Of a stretch of DNA of 64,000 nucleotides, positions 49,365-58,155 are shown in pieces. The DNA is from Streptosporangium brasiliense (GTDB lineage: Bacteria; Actinomycetota; Actinomycetes; Streptosporangiales; Streptosporangiaceae). Location of the stretch: contig NZ_JAUSRB010000001.1 of the NCBI RefSeq assembly GCF_030811595.1, forward strand, positions 1,860,001 through 1,924,000, written 5' to 3'. The position numbers and the translations under genes are program-made. The stretch's first letter is position 1; each line of letters opens with the position of its first letter. The notes under the pieces are model-generated. The model was given only the letters and a program-made list of their open reading frames with translations. It did no database searches and was not told the origin of the DNA.

Positions 49365-49532
49365 CTAGCCGCCGGGGGACCCGTCGGCGGGGTCTTCGGT
49401 CTCGGTCTCGGGCGCGGGATCGTCACCGCTGCCGAGCTCCCTGCGGAGCCGCTCAAGATCGATGTCGTGGGTGCCGTACTTCAGCTGGCGAGCCACCTTC
49501 GTCTGCTTCGCCTTGGCTCGACCCCGCCCCAT
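49365..49532 (-). CDS. DUF3073 protein
   Basis: A 55-residue protein starting MGRGRAKAKQTKVARQLKYG, the conserved signature of the actinobacterial DUF3073 family, with an acidic tail (ETETEDPADGSPGG). Its basic first half suggests nucleic-acid binding. The open frame extends 26 codons upstream but homologues begin at MGRGR. Function unknown; it is nearly universal in actinomycetes. Confidence 0.92.
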   Translation of the reverse strand: MGRGRAKAKQTKVARQLKYGTHDIDLERLRRELGSGDDPAPETETEDPADGSPGG

Positions 49533-49749
49533 TGGCTGCACTCCCTCTACGCACGCAGGCGTGCTCGACCTCTTGTCACAGTCGCGCTGTCGGCTGACGT
49601 AGCGTGACACCCTGGGCCGGCCCCGCCGCCGGCGGCCGTGCCCGGTGTGTCCCGCTCCGCCGCCGACCTGGTCCGGACCGGGATCCGGGCCGGCTGAGCG
49701 ACGTCCGAGAACATATCACTGCCGTCAGCTTACCTATAAACCTTACAAT

Positions 49750-49765
49750 TTGAACAATTATGCAA
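49750..49765. promoter_or_regulatory. ArsR-type operator candidate
   Basis: TTGAACAATTATGCAA has dyad symmetry (TTG-N3-AATT-N3-CAA) in a 60-base AT-rich island just before the two-gene ArsR operon. ArsR/SmtB repressors bind imperfect AT-rich palindromes like this. Confidence 0.5.
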
Positions 49766-49773
49766 CTTGGCAC

Positions 49774-50034
49774 ATGATGAGTGTCGTGTATTCGCTGTTC
49801 GGGAGCCGAAGTTCACCTGATCTACGGGAAGCGGAAGGCCGGGGCGAGTTCGCGGCGCGGCTGCGGGCACGTGTCGACGAGGTCGACGCCGAGCTGCGGA
49901 TCACGCGGCACGCCTTCGACGGCCAGGCGGTCGAGATCCTGTCCGGACGGCTGGAGAGCCTGCTGCGCATCGCCGACCGGCACGGCATCGACGTGCGGTA
50001 CGCGGGCGGCGGGCCCGCCGACGGGGCTGTGTGA
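49774..50034 (+). CDS. hypothetical protein in ArsR operon
   Basis: An 86-residue protein starting MMSVVYSLFGSRSSPDLREA. It is mostly charged helix (FAARLRARVDEVDAELRITRHAFDGQAVEILSGRLESLL, split), without a known motif. Its stop codon is next to the start region of the ArsR gene, so the two are probably translated together. Start at 49774 or 49777; no strong ribosome binding site, perhaps leaderless. Confidence 0.6.
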   Translation: MMSVVYSLFGSRSSPDLREAEGRGEFAARLRARVDEVDAELRITRHAFDGQAVEILSGRLESLLRIADRHGIDVRYAGGGPADGAV

Positions 50035-50036
50035 TC

Positions 50037-50372
50037 ATGCCGGTGCCGCTCAATCAGGCCAAGGCCGATTTCTTCCGTACCCTCGGCCATCCGGTCCGCA
50101 TCCAGGTGCTCGAACTGCTGCAGGACGGCCCACTGCCCGTCCGTGACCTTCTGGCCGCGATCGACGTCGAGGCGTCCAGTCTGTCCCAGCAGCTGGCGGT
50201 GCTGCGCCGAGCCGGGATCGTGACCGCCACCCGCGAGGGGCCCACCGTCGTCTACGCCCTGTCCACCGCCGATGTGGCCGATCTGATGGTCGCCGCCCGG
50301 CGGATCCTGACCGAGCTGCTGGCGGGTCAGGGAGAACTGCTGGCCGAGCTGCGGGCGGAGGCCCGCGGATGA
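50037..50372 (+). CDS. ArsR family transcriptional regulator
   Basis: A 111-residue winged-helix repressor. Seen: NQAKADFFRTLGHPVRIQVLELLQ at residues 5-28, recognition helix region ASSLSQQLAVLRRAGIVTATREG near 47-69 and a dimer helix at the end. It lacks the C-x-C-x2-C and C-terminal D/H-rich metal sites of arsenic and zinc sensors, so it may be redox- or protein-responsive. GTG 50031 is an alternative start. Confidence 0.9.
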   Translation: MPVPLNQAKADFFRTLGHPVRIQVLELLQDGPLPVRDLLAAIDVEASSLSQQLAVLRRAGIVTATREGPTVVYALSTADVADLMVAARRILTELLAGQGELLAELRAEARG

Positions 50373-50587
50373 GCGCTCACCCCGACCCGAGGACCGCCGT
50401 GACCAACCGGAAGAGGAAGACCCTCGAAGAGCGGATCGCCGACCGTCAGGCGCAGCGGCCCGTGCTGAAGGAGGGCAGCCAGTTCGAGCACGGGCCGGCG
50501 AAGTTCGTGTTCGTCTTCCTCATCGCGGTGGTCGTGCTGATCCACTTCGTCGGCCTGGCGGTCGTCATGGCATGGGATCTCGGCTGA
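50369..50587 (+). CDS. small membrane protein in ArsR operon
   Basis: A 72-residue protein whose ATG overlaps the ArsR stop by four bases. Residues 1-45 are charged (RKRKTLEERIADRQAQR) and cytoplasmic; KFVFVFLIAVVVLIHFVGLAVVMAW is a single membrane helix, split here across residues 45-70. No family recognised. Co-regulation with ArsR suggests the repressor controls this protein. Confidence 0.7.
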   Translation: MSAHPDPRTAVTNRKRKTLEERIADRQAQRPVLKEGSQFEHGPAKFVFVFLIAVVVLIHFVGLAVVMAWDLG

Positions 50588-50628
50588 GGCCGGCACGGGG
50601 ATTCGGCCGAAGCCGGAGCGGAAATCAG

Positions 50629-50663
50629 TAGGACGTCCTAGTATTTACTAGGACGTCCTAGTA
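50629..50663. promoter_or_regulatory. twin palindromic operators before icmF
   Basis: TAGGACGTCCTA occurs twice, at 50629-50640 and 50649-50660, exactly 20 bases apart (two helical turns). The second extends to the perfect 18-base palindrome TACTAGGACGTCCTAGTA. They sit 56-87 bases before icmF in an AT-rich promoter. The regulator is unknown; I can name no gene in this window that must bind it. Confidence 0.8.
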
Positions 50664-50715
50664 ATTTTGAGGGAAGTCCAGGTGGAGTAGTCGGCCGTCA
50701 GTCGGAGGAGCCCTC

Positions 50716-53700
50716 GTGCACGTTCCCGTCAATCCGGTCCGCGTCGTCACGGCGGCGGCGCTGTTCGACGGCCACGACGCGGCCATCAACATCATGCGGC
50801 GGATCCTGCAGTCGCAGGGCGCCGAGGTCATCCATCTGGGCCACAACCGCTCCGTCGACGAGATCGTCACCGCGGCGATCCAGGAGGACGCGCAGGGCGT
50901 GGCCGTCAGCTCCTACCAGGGCGGACACGTGGAGTTCTTCACCTACCTGGTGGACCTGCTGCGCGAGCGCGGGGCCGGGCACGTGAAGGTCTACGGCGGG
51001 GGCGGCGGGGTGATCGTGCGCGAGGAGATCGACCTCCTGCACGCCCACGGCGTCGCCGGGGTCTTCTCGCCCGAGGACGGCCAGCGGCTGGGGCTGGCCG
51101 GAATGATCAACAAGGTGGTCGAGGCGTGTGACGTGGACCTGACCGCCGGCGGGGCGCCCGCGATGGCCGAGGTGGTCGCGGGCGACCACCGGGCGCTGTC
51201 GCGCGCGATCACGATGGTGGAGTCCGGCGCCGCGGACGCCTCGTGGCTGGAGGCGCTGCGGGGTGCCGCCGCCGCCCGCACGGTCCCGGTGCTGGGCATC
51301 ACCGGCACCGGCGGTTCGGGCAAGTCCTCGCTCACCGACGAGCTGCTGCGCCGGATCAGGATCGACTTCGAGGACAAGCTCCGGGTCGCCGTCATCGCGG
51401 TCGACCCGACCCGGCGGCGCGGCGGGGGAGCGCTGCTGGGCGACCGGATCAGGATGAACAGCCTGTCCGGCGGCGGCGCCTACTTCCGGTCCCTGGCCAC
51501 CCGGGGGGCACAGGAGCTGCCCGCGCACCTCGGCGACGTGATCGCGGCCTGTCGGGCGGCGGGCCACGACCTGGTGATCGTGGAGACTCCTGGCATAGGG
51601 CAGGGCGACGCGGCGATCGTGCCGTTCGCGGACGTGTCGCTGTATGTGATGACGCCGGAGTTCGGCGCGGCCTCCCAGCTGGAGAAGATCGACATGCTCG
51701 ACTTCGCCGACGTGGTCGCGATCAACAAGTACGAGCGCCGGGGCGCCGAGGACGCGCTGCGCGACGTGCGCCGCCAGCTCGTCCGCAACCGAGAGGCGTT
51801 CGGGGTCCCGCCGGAGGAGATGCCCGTCTACGGCACGATCGCCTCCCGCTTCAACGACGCCGGCGTCACCGCGCTCTACCAGCGCCTCAGGGGCCTGCTC
51901 GGCGAGCACGGGCTGCCCGAGACCCCGGGCGTGCTCCCCGAGGTGAGCGGGAACACCTCGAAGGTCGCCGACGGCATCGTGCCACCGGCCCGGTCCCGCT
52001 ACCTGGCCGAGATCGCCGAGACCGTCCGCGGCTACCACGCCCACACCGCGGATCAGGCGGAGGCGGTGCGCGGCCTGCAGCGGCTCACCGCCGTCCGGGA
52101 GATGATCGCCGAGGAGGGCGCCGACACCGCCGCCGTGGACCTCCTGCTGGCCCGTGCGGCCGCCGGAGTCGATCCCGGCAGCCGGGCGCTCCTGGAGGGA
52201 TGGAGCGCCACGGCGGAGGAATACCGGGCCGACGAGCTGGTGGTGAAGGTCCGCGACCGGGAGCTGCGGACCCCGCTGTGGCGCCAGACGCTGTCGGGCA
52301 ACCGGATCCCGCGGGTGGCGCTGCCGCGGCTGTCCGACCACGGCGACCTGCTGCGGTTCCTGCGCGCGGAGAACCTGCCCGGCCGCTTCCCGTTCACCGC
52401 CGGCGTCTTCCCCTTCAAGCGGGACGACGAGGACCCGACCAGGATGTTCGCCGGAGAGGGCGACCCGTTCCGCACCAACCGGCGCTTCAAGCTCCTGTCG
52501 GAGGGCCAGCCGGCGACCCGGCTGTCCACCGCCTTCGACTCGGTCACGCTGTACGGCAACGACCCCGCGCTCCGCCCCGACATCTACGGCAAGGTCGGCA
52601 CGTCGGGGGTGTCGATCGCGACGCTCGGCGACATGAAGGCGCTGTATGACGGGTTCGACCTGTCGGCGCCCAACACCTCTGTCTCCATGACGATCAACGG
52701 GCCCGCGCCGACGATCCTGGCCTTCTTCCTCAACACCGCCGTCGACCAGGCGCTCGACCGCTTCGGCGACACGCACGGCCGCCCGCCCTCGCCCGAGGAG
52801 GCCGCGGAGCTGCGCGCCAGGACGCTGGCCACCGTGCGCGGCACCGTGCAGGCCGACATCCTCAAGGAGGACCAGGGGCAGAACACCTGCATCTTCTCCA
52901 CCGAGTTCAGCCTGCGGATGATGGCCGACATCCAGGAATGGTTCATCGCCAACGGGGTGCGCAACTTCTACTCGGTCTCGATCTCCGGCTACCACATCGC
53001 CGAGGCCGGGGCCAACCCGATCAGCCAGCTCGCCTTCACCCTGGCCAACGGCTTCACCTACGTCGAGGCCTACCTGGCCCGCGGCATGAAGATCGACGAC
53101 TTCGCGCCGAACCTGTCGTTCTTCTTCTCCAACGGCATGGACCCCGAATACAGCGTGCTCGGGCGGGTGGCCCGCCGCATCTGGGCGGTGGCGATGCGCG
53201 AGCGGTACGGCGCCGCCGAGCGGGCGCAGAAGCTGAAGTACCACATCCAGACCTCCGGCCGATCCCTGCACGCCCAGGAGATGGACTTCAACGACATCCG
53301 CACCACCCTGCAGGCGCTCATCGCGATCTACGACAACTGCAACAGCCTGCACACCAACGCCTTCGACGAGGCCGTCACCACCCCGTCCCCCGACTCGGTA
53401 CGGCGGGCCATGGCCATCCAGCTCATCATCAACCGCGAGTGGGGCCTGGCGATGAACGAGAACCCGCTCCAGGGCTCGTTCATCGTCGACGAGCTCACCG
53501 ACCTGGTCGAGGAGGCCGTGCTCAAGGAGTTCGAGCGCATCTCCGACCGGGGCGGCGTGCTGGGGGCGATGGAGACCGGCTACCAGCGCGGGCGCATCCA
53601 GGACGAGTCGATGCTGTACGAGACCCGCAAGCACGACGGCTCCCTGCCCATCATCGGGGTCAACACCTTCCGCAACCCCAAGGGCGAGGTCGACCACGGC

Positions 53701-53937
53701 CCGCTGGAGCTGGCGCGTGGCACCGAGGAGGAGAAGCAGTCCCAGCTACACCGCCTGCGCGACTTCCAGGAGGCGAACGCCGGACAGGCCCCGCAGGCCC
53801 TGCAGCGGCTCCGCCAGGCGGCGGCGTCGGACGAGAACGCCTTCGCCGCGCTGATGGACGCCGCCCGCGTCTGCTCCCTCGGTCAGATCACCGAGGCGCT
53901 GTTCGAGGCCGGCGGGCAGTACCGCCGTAACGTGTGA
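50716..53937 (+). CDS. icmF: fused isobutyryl-CoA mutase IcmF
   Basis: A 1073-residue natural fusion that rearranges isobutyryl-CoA to n-butyryl-CoA (and pivalyl or isovaleryl substrates) with adenosylcobalamin. Order: B12-binding domain (1-140, with DGHDAAINIMRRIL near 17-30 holding the cobalt-ligand His), MeaB/MeaI-like GTPase chaperone (about 180-420; P-loop GTGGSGKSS near 196-204), then the TIM-barrel substrate domain (about 520-1073). GTPase acts to load and protect cobalamin. Start codon is GTG 50716 after GGAGGAG. Twin palindromes control it. Confidence 0.95.
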   Translation: MHVPVNPVRVVTAAALFDGHDAAINIMRRILQSQGAEVIHLGHNRSVDEIVTAAIQEDAQGVAVSSYQGGHVEFFTYLVDLLRERGAGHVKVYGGGGGVIVREEIDLLHAHGVAGVFSPEDGQRLGLAGMINKVVEACDVDLTAGGAPAMAEVVAGDHRALSRAITMVESGAADASWLEALRGAAAARTVPVLGITGTGGSGKSSLTDELLRRIRIDFEDKLRVAVIAVDPTRRRGGGALLGDRIRMNSLSGGGAYFRSLATRGAQELPAHLGDVIAACRAAGHDLVIVETPGIGQGDAAIVPFADVSLYVMTPEFGAASQLEKIDMLDFADVVAINKYERRGAEDALRDVRRQLVRNREAFGVPPEEMPVYGTIASRFNDAGVTALYQRLRGLLGEHGLPETPGVLPEVSGNTSKVADGIVPPARSRYLAEIAETVRGYHAHTADQAEAVRGLQRLTAVREMIAEEGADTAAVDLLLARAAAGVDPGSRALLEGWSATAEEYRADELVVKVRDRELRTPLWRQTLSGNRIPRVALPRLSDHGDLLRFLRAENLPGRFPFTAGVFPFKRDDEDPTRMFAGEGDPFRTNRRFKLLSEGQPATRLSTAFDSVTLYGNDPALRPDIYGKVGTSGVSIATLGDMKALYDGFDLSAPNTSVSMTINGPAPTILAFFLNTAVDQALDRFGDTHGRPPSPEEAAELRARTLATVRGTVQADILKEDQGQNTCIFSTEFSLRMMADIQEWFIANGVRNFYSVSISGYHIAEAGANPISQLAFTLANGFTYVEAYLARGMKIDDFAPNLSFFFSNGMDPEYSVLGRVARRIWAVAMRERYGAAERAQKLKYHIQTSGRSLHAQEMDFNDIRTTLQALIAIYDNCNSLHTNAFDEAVTTPSPDSVRRAMAIQLIINREWGLAMNENPLQGSFIVDELTDLVEEAVLKEFERISDRGGVLGAMETGYQRGRIQDESMLYETRKHDGSLPIIGVNTFRNPKGEVDHGPLELARGTEEEKQSQLHRLRDFQEANAGQAPQALQRLRQAAASDENAFAALMDAARVCSLGQITEALFEAGGQYRRNV

Positions 53938-53987
53938 CAGGGGCCGGCCCGGCCGGGGAGCCGGCCACGGGCCGAGAGGACGGCGAG

Positions 53988-54755
53988 ATGAGAGACGACA
54001 CCGGCGCCACGGTCGCGGTCCCCGCGAGGGTGCGCCGGATCGTCTCCCTCGTCCCCTCCCTGACCGAGACCGTCGCGGCGACCGCGCCCCGGCTGCTCGT
54101 GGGGGCCACCGACTGGTGCAGCCACCCCGCCGGCCTCGACGTCACCCGGGTCCGGGGCACCAAGAACCCGGACCTGGAGCTGATCAGGTCGCTCCGCCCC
54201 GACGTCGTGCTGGCCAACTTCGAGGAGAACCGGGCCGCCGATCTCGACGCGCTCCGGGCGGCCGGCGTCCCGGTGTGGGTGACGGTCATCCGTACCGTCG
54301 ACGAGGCGCTGGCCTCGCTGGAGCGCGTTCTCACCCAGGCGTGCCGGCTGCCCCGCCCGGCCTGGCTGGACGGGGCGGAGGCCGCCTGGCGGCAGGAGGC
54401 CCGCGCCCCGTGGTGCCGGGCGGTCATCCCGGTGTGGCGCCGGCCGTGGATGGTCGTCGGCGGGGAGACCTTCACCGGCGACGTGCTGGCCCGGCTGGGC
54501 GTGGTGAACATCTACGCCGACCACCCCGAGCGCTACCCGAAGATCCCGATCGACCGGCTGCGGGAGGCCGGGCCCGACCTGGTGGTGCTGCCGGACGAGC
54601 CGTACCGCTTCACCGCGGACGACGGCCCCGAGAGCTTCCCCGGCGTCGCGGCGGCCCTGCTCGACGGGCGCCGCCTGACGTGGTACGGCCCCTCGCTCGT
54701 CGAGGCGCCCGCGGTGCTGTCGGCCCAGCTACGCCGTACGATCATCGGCGGCTGA
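53988..54755 (+). CDS. BtuF-like cobalamin/metal-binding protein
   Basis: A 255-residue helical-backbone metal receptor (the fold of vitamin B12 and siderophore binding proteins). Seen: RRIVSLVPSLTETVAATAPRLLVGATDWCSHP (split) near 14-46, ILE-like YPKIPIDRLREAGPDLVVLPDEPYRF (split) and a two-lobe fold joined by a long helix. It has no signal peptide, so it is cytoplasmic, unlike true BtuF. ATG 53988 lies 50 bases after icmF; a longer frame starts inside the icmF stop. Location next to a B12 enzyme suggests a role in cobalamin handling. Confidence 0.85.
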   Translation: MRDDTGATVAVPARVRRIVSLVPSLTETVAATAPRLLVGATDWCSHPAGLDVTRVRGTKNPDLELIRSLRPDVVLANFEENRAADLDALRAAGVPVWVTVIRTVDEALASLERVLTQACRLPRPAWLDGAEAAWRQEARAPWCRAVIPVWRRPWMVVGGETFTGDVLARLGVVNIYADHPERYPKIPIDRLREAGPDLVVLPDEPYRFTADDGPESFPGVAAALLDGRRLTWYGPSLVEAPAVLSAQLRRTIIGG

Positions 54756-54826
54756 ACCCCGGGTCGAAACGTCGGCGGCGCAGCCCGGCGCGGGGCACTT
54801 TCCCCGGCTCGGTGATCCCGCGTGGT

Positions 54827-56071
54827 TCACGCGGACACCGGCGGCCTTTCTCGGCTGACCGTTTCGAGCAGCAGCCTCGCGGCCACCGTCGCCCCGTCGG
54901 TGCGGACCGTACCGGCCACGGCCCTCGCCCGGGCGCCGGTCTCGGGGGCCAGCGCCGTCCTGAGCGCGGCTGACAGGGACTCGGTGGTCGGGGTCGGGCC
55001 GTCGTGTGCCGCGCCGATGCCCAGCTCGGCCACCCGGGCGGCCCAGTACGGCTGGTCCGCTATCTGGGGCACCACCACCTGGGGCGCGCCGGCCCGGGCG
55101 GCCGTCGTCGTGGTGCCCGCGCCGCCGTGGTGCACGACGGCGGCCACCCGGCCGAACAGTGCCTGCTGGTTGACCTCGCCGACGGCGAAGCAGTCGTCCC
55201 GGTCGTCGGTCAGGGCCAGGCCGGCCCAGCCGCGCGAGACGAGTGCGCGGCGGCCGTGCGCGCGGACCGCCTCGATGGCCGCCCGGGCGACGTCCTGCGC
55301 GGCGCGCATGGGCATGCTGCCGAAGCCCACGTACACCGGGGGCGCGCCGGTGTCCAGGAACGCCTCCAGATCGGCCGGGAGCGGGCGTCCGTCCGGCCGG
55401 ATCCAGGCGCCGGTCTGCACCACGTCGAGATCCGCCGGCTGCAGCCACGGGCCCAGGGCCGGGTCCGCCGCCAGCCACGGCTGGTCGGTGAAGACGTGGT
55501 CGCGGACGTTGTCCACCGGGGGCAGGCCGATCGACGCCCGGTGGCCGTTGATCGCCTCGCCGAACAGCGCGTTCATGTCCTCCGTGTTCAGGTCCCACAG
55601 CACCCGGTTGTCGGTCACCTCCGGTGGGAGCGGCCGGGTCCACGCGAGCGGCGGGTGGTGCGGCGACGGCAGGTAGGTCGGGAAGTAGGCCACGAACACG
55701 TAGGGGATGCCCAGCTTCTCGGCCACCGACCGCGCGGCGGCCGCGGCCGGGATCAAGCCGGTCGCCACCACCGCGTCACATCCCTCGGCCACCGCGGCGA
55801 CCGATCCGTACGTCGCGGCGACCATCTGGGCCGCGCGCTGGGGCAGGCCCGCCGCGGGCAGCGGCTCCTTCCCGGTCACCGCCCCGGACGCCATCTCGCG
55901 CACCGACCGGCCGAGCGGCACCAGCGGGAGGCCGGAACCGTCCAGCAGCTCCGCGAAGTCCGGCGGCGCGCACACCCGCACCTCCGCGCCGAGCTCCCGC
56001 AAACTCACCGCGAGCCCCACCATCGGTTCGACGTCCCCGCGCGACCCGTACGTCAACAACAACACACGCAT
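54827..56071 (-). CDS. GT1 family glycosyltransferase
   Basis: A 414-residue enzyme of the UGT/MGT type. Seen: MRVLLLTYGSRGDVEPMVGLA at the start (the GSRGDV(E/Q)P sterol glucosyltransferase hallmark), and VVHHGGAGTTTTAARAGAPQVVVPQIADQP (split) near 320-349 that binds UDP-sugar. Likely attaches a sugar to a lipophilic acceptor such as a sterol-like, polyketide or phenolic compound. No biosynthetic cluster is next to it. The longer open frame upstream is noncoding. Confidence 0.9.
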   Translation of the reverse strand: MRVLLLTYGSRGDVEPMVGLAVSLRELGAEVRVCAPPDFAELLDGSGLPLVPLGRSVREMASGAVTGKEPLPAAGLPQRAAQMVAATYGSVAAVAEGCDAVVATGLIPAAAAARSVAEKLGIPYVFVAYFPTYLPSPHHPPLAWTRPLPPEVTDNRVLWDLNTEDMNALFGEAINGHRASIGLPPVDNVRDHVFTDQPWLAADPALGPWLQPADLDVVQTGAWIRPDGRPLPADLEAFLDTGAPPVYVGFGSMPMRAAQDVARAAIEAVRAHGRRALVSRGWAGLALTDDRDDCFAVGEVNQQALFGRVAAVVHHGGAGTTTTAARAGAPQVVVPQIADQPYWAARVAELGIGAAHDGPTPTTESLSAALRTALAPETGARARAVAGTVRTDGATVAARLLLETVSRERPPVSA

Positions 56072-56285
56072 TCCACGACTCCCGTTTCCGCAGGTTCTGG
56101 CCTCGGCCGACGATTCTGCGGCACGACCCGGGTCTTGTGGCAAGCCCGCCGGTGCACTATAGGTTGAGAGCGGAAAGGAGCGGACGCCCCCCTTCCCCGT
56201 TACCGTCCGCTGTGAACGGACGGCCTCCTCCTCTCCTCCCCGGCCTCGGACGGCACCGCCGGGTCGCCGGACGCACCGTCTCCGT

Positions 56286-57989
56286 TCAGGTCCGCAGCTC
56301 GGGGAACTGGTCGTCGCGCCACTCCGTGGCCGAGCCGGTGCCGGCGGCCCGCTCCTCGCGGGCTCGGAGCTCGACCCGGCGGATCTTTCCGGAGATCGTC
56401 TTGGGCAGCTCGGCGAACTCCACCCGGCGCACCCGCAGGTAAGGGGCCAGCTTCTCCCGCGCGTGGCGCAGGATGGCCAGCGCGGTCTCCCGGTCCGGCG
56501 TCCAGCCCGGGGCGAGCACGACGTACGCCTTGGGCACGGCCTGCCGGACCGGGTCGGGCGCGGGCACCACCGCGACCTCGGTGACGGCCGGGTGCTCGAT
56601 GAGCACGCTCTCCAGCTCGAACGGCGAGATCTTGTAGTCGGAGGCCTTGAACACGTCGTCGGTCCGCCCGATGTAGGTGATGTAGCCCTCCGCGTCCCGG
56701 GAGGCGATGTCACCGGTGTGGTAGTAGCCGCCGGCCATCGCCTCCCGCTCCCGGCGGGGGTCGCCCTGGTAGCCGGTCATCAGGTTCATCGGCCTGCGGG
56801 CCAGGTCGACGCAGATCTCGCCCTCCTCGGCCGGCTCCCCGGTGATCGGGTCGACCAGCACCACCGGCACCCCGGGGAGCGGACGGCCCATCGAGCCGGG
56901 CTTGACCGGCGCCCCCGGGGTGTTGCCGACCTGGGCGGTGGTCTCGGTCTGCCCGAACCCGTCGCGCAGCGTCAGCCCCCAGGCGTTGCGGACCTGCTCG
57001 ATGACCTCCGGGTTCAGCGGTTCGCCGGCCGCCGTCACCTCCCGCAGCGAGCCGGGACCGCCGGACAGGTCGGACTTGATCAGCATCCGCCACACCGTCG
57101 GCGGCGCGCAGAACGTGGTCACCCCGGCCCGGCGGATCTGGGCCAGCAGCGCGCCCGCGTCGAAGCGGGCGTAGTTGTAGACGAAGATCGTCGCCTCGGC
57201 GATCCACGGGGCGAAGAAACAGCTCCACGCGTGCTTGGCCCAGCCCGGCGAACTGATGTTCAGGTGCGTGTCGCCCGGCCGCACGCCCATCCAGTACATG
57301 GTGGACAGATGTCCGGCCGGGTAGGACACCTGCGTGTGCTCCACCAGCTTCGGCCGGCTGGTCGTGCCGGAGGTGAAGTACAGCAGCAGCGGGTCGTCCG
57401 GCGCGGTGCCCGGGTGCGCCACGGGCCCGGCCGCGCCGGCGTAGGCGTCGCGATAGGCGGCCCACCCCGCCGGTGCCTCGCCGACGCAGATCCGGGTGTA
57501 GTCGCCCGCCACCCCGGCGAACTTCGCGGTGTCCGCGCTGTTGGCGATGACGTGCCGGGCGCCGCCGCGCTCGATGCGGTCGGGCAGGTCCGCCGGGCCC
57601 AGTGCCGTGGTCGTCGGCATGATCACCGCGCCGAGCTTCATCACCGCCAGCATCGACTCCCACAGCTCGACCTGGTTGCCCAGCATGACGAGCACGCGGT
57701 CACCGCGGCCCACCCCCTGCCCGGCCAGCCAGGCCGCGACCTGGTCCGAGCGGCAGGCGATCTCGTCGAAGGTGTGGCGGGTCTCAGACCCGTCCTCCTC
57801 GACCAGCCACAGGGCCGTCCGCCCGTTGCCGCGGGCGATCACGTCGAACCAGTCGTGCGCCCAGTTGAAGGCGCCCTGGAACACCGGCCACACGAACCGT
57901 CCCACCGCCCCCTCGTAGTCCCCGCCCAGGTCCAGCAGCAGGTCCCGGGCCTCCCGGTAGATCTCGGTGTTCTTCGTCGTGCCCACCAT
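56286..57989 (-). CDS. acyl-CoA synthetase (AMP-binding)
   Basis: A 567-residue ANL-superfamily ligase. Seen: adenylation motif YFTSGTTSRPKLVEHTQVS near 204-222, DGFGQTETT near 344-352, and a C-terminal domain with SGKIRRVELR carrying the catalytic Lys near residue 542. Overall layout matches medium-chain acyl-CoA or acetyl-CoA synthetases of the MACS type. It would feed acyl-CoA into the acyl-CoA enzymes of this genome. Start ATG with GGAGGGAGCC upstream. Confidence 0.93.
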   Translation of the reverse strand: MVGTTKNTEIYREARDLLLDLGGDYEGAVGRFVWPVFQGAFNWAHDWFDVIARGNGRTALWLVEEDGSETRHTFDEIACRSDQVAAWLAGQGVGRGDRVLVMLGNQVELWESMLAVMKLGAVIMPTTTALGPADLPDRIERGGARHVIANSADTAKFAGVAGDYTRICVGEAPAGWAAYRDAYAGAAGPVAHPGTAPDDPLLLYFTSGTTSRPKLVEHTQVSYPAGHLSTMYWMGVRPGDTHLNISSPGWAKHAWSCFFAPWIAEATIFVYNYARFDAGALLAQIRRAGVTTFCAPPTVWRMLIKSDLSGGPGSLREVTAAGEPLNPEVIEQVRNAWGLTLRDGFGQTETTAQVGNTPGAPVKPGSMGRPLPGVPVVLVDPITGEPAEEGEICVDLARRPMNLMTGYQGDPRREREAMAGGYYHTGDIASRDAEGYITYIGRTDDVFKASDYKISPFELESVLIEHPAVTEVAVVPAPDPVRQAVPKAYVVLAPGWTPDRETALAILRHAREKLAPYLRVRRVEFAELPKTISGKIRRVELRAREERAAGTGSATEWRDDQFPELRT

Positions 57990-58155
57990 GACGGCTCCCT
58001 CCGGCGGCGACGGGGTGTCGCGCGTGACTGTCAGGACTCACCTACCCGCTCGGCGGGCGGCCGGAATCAGGCGGACGGCCCGATTCCGGCCGCCCGCCGG
58101 CGGCCGTAGAGTGATCGGGGCCGCGTGGCCTTCTTATCCGGAGGGGTCGATATCC

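Noticed and set aside
50698..53697. A 999-residue minus-strand protein opposite icmF.
   Set aside because: No motif and no ribosome binding site; it mirrors the icmF codons.
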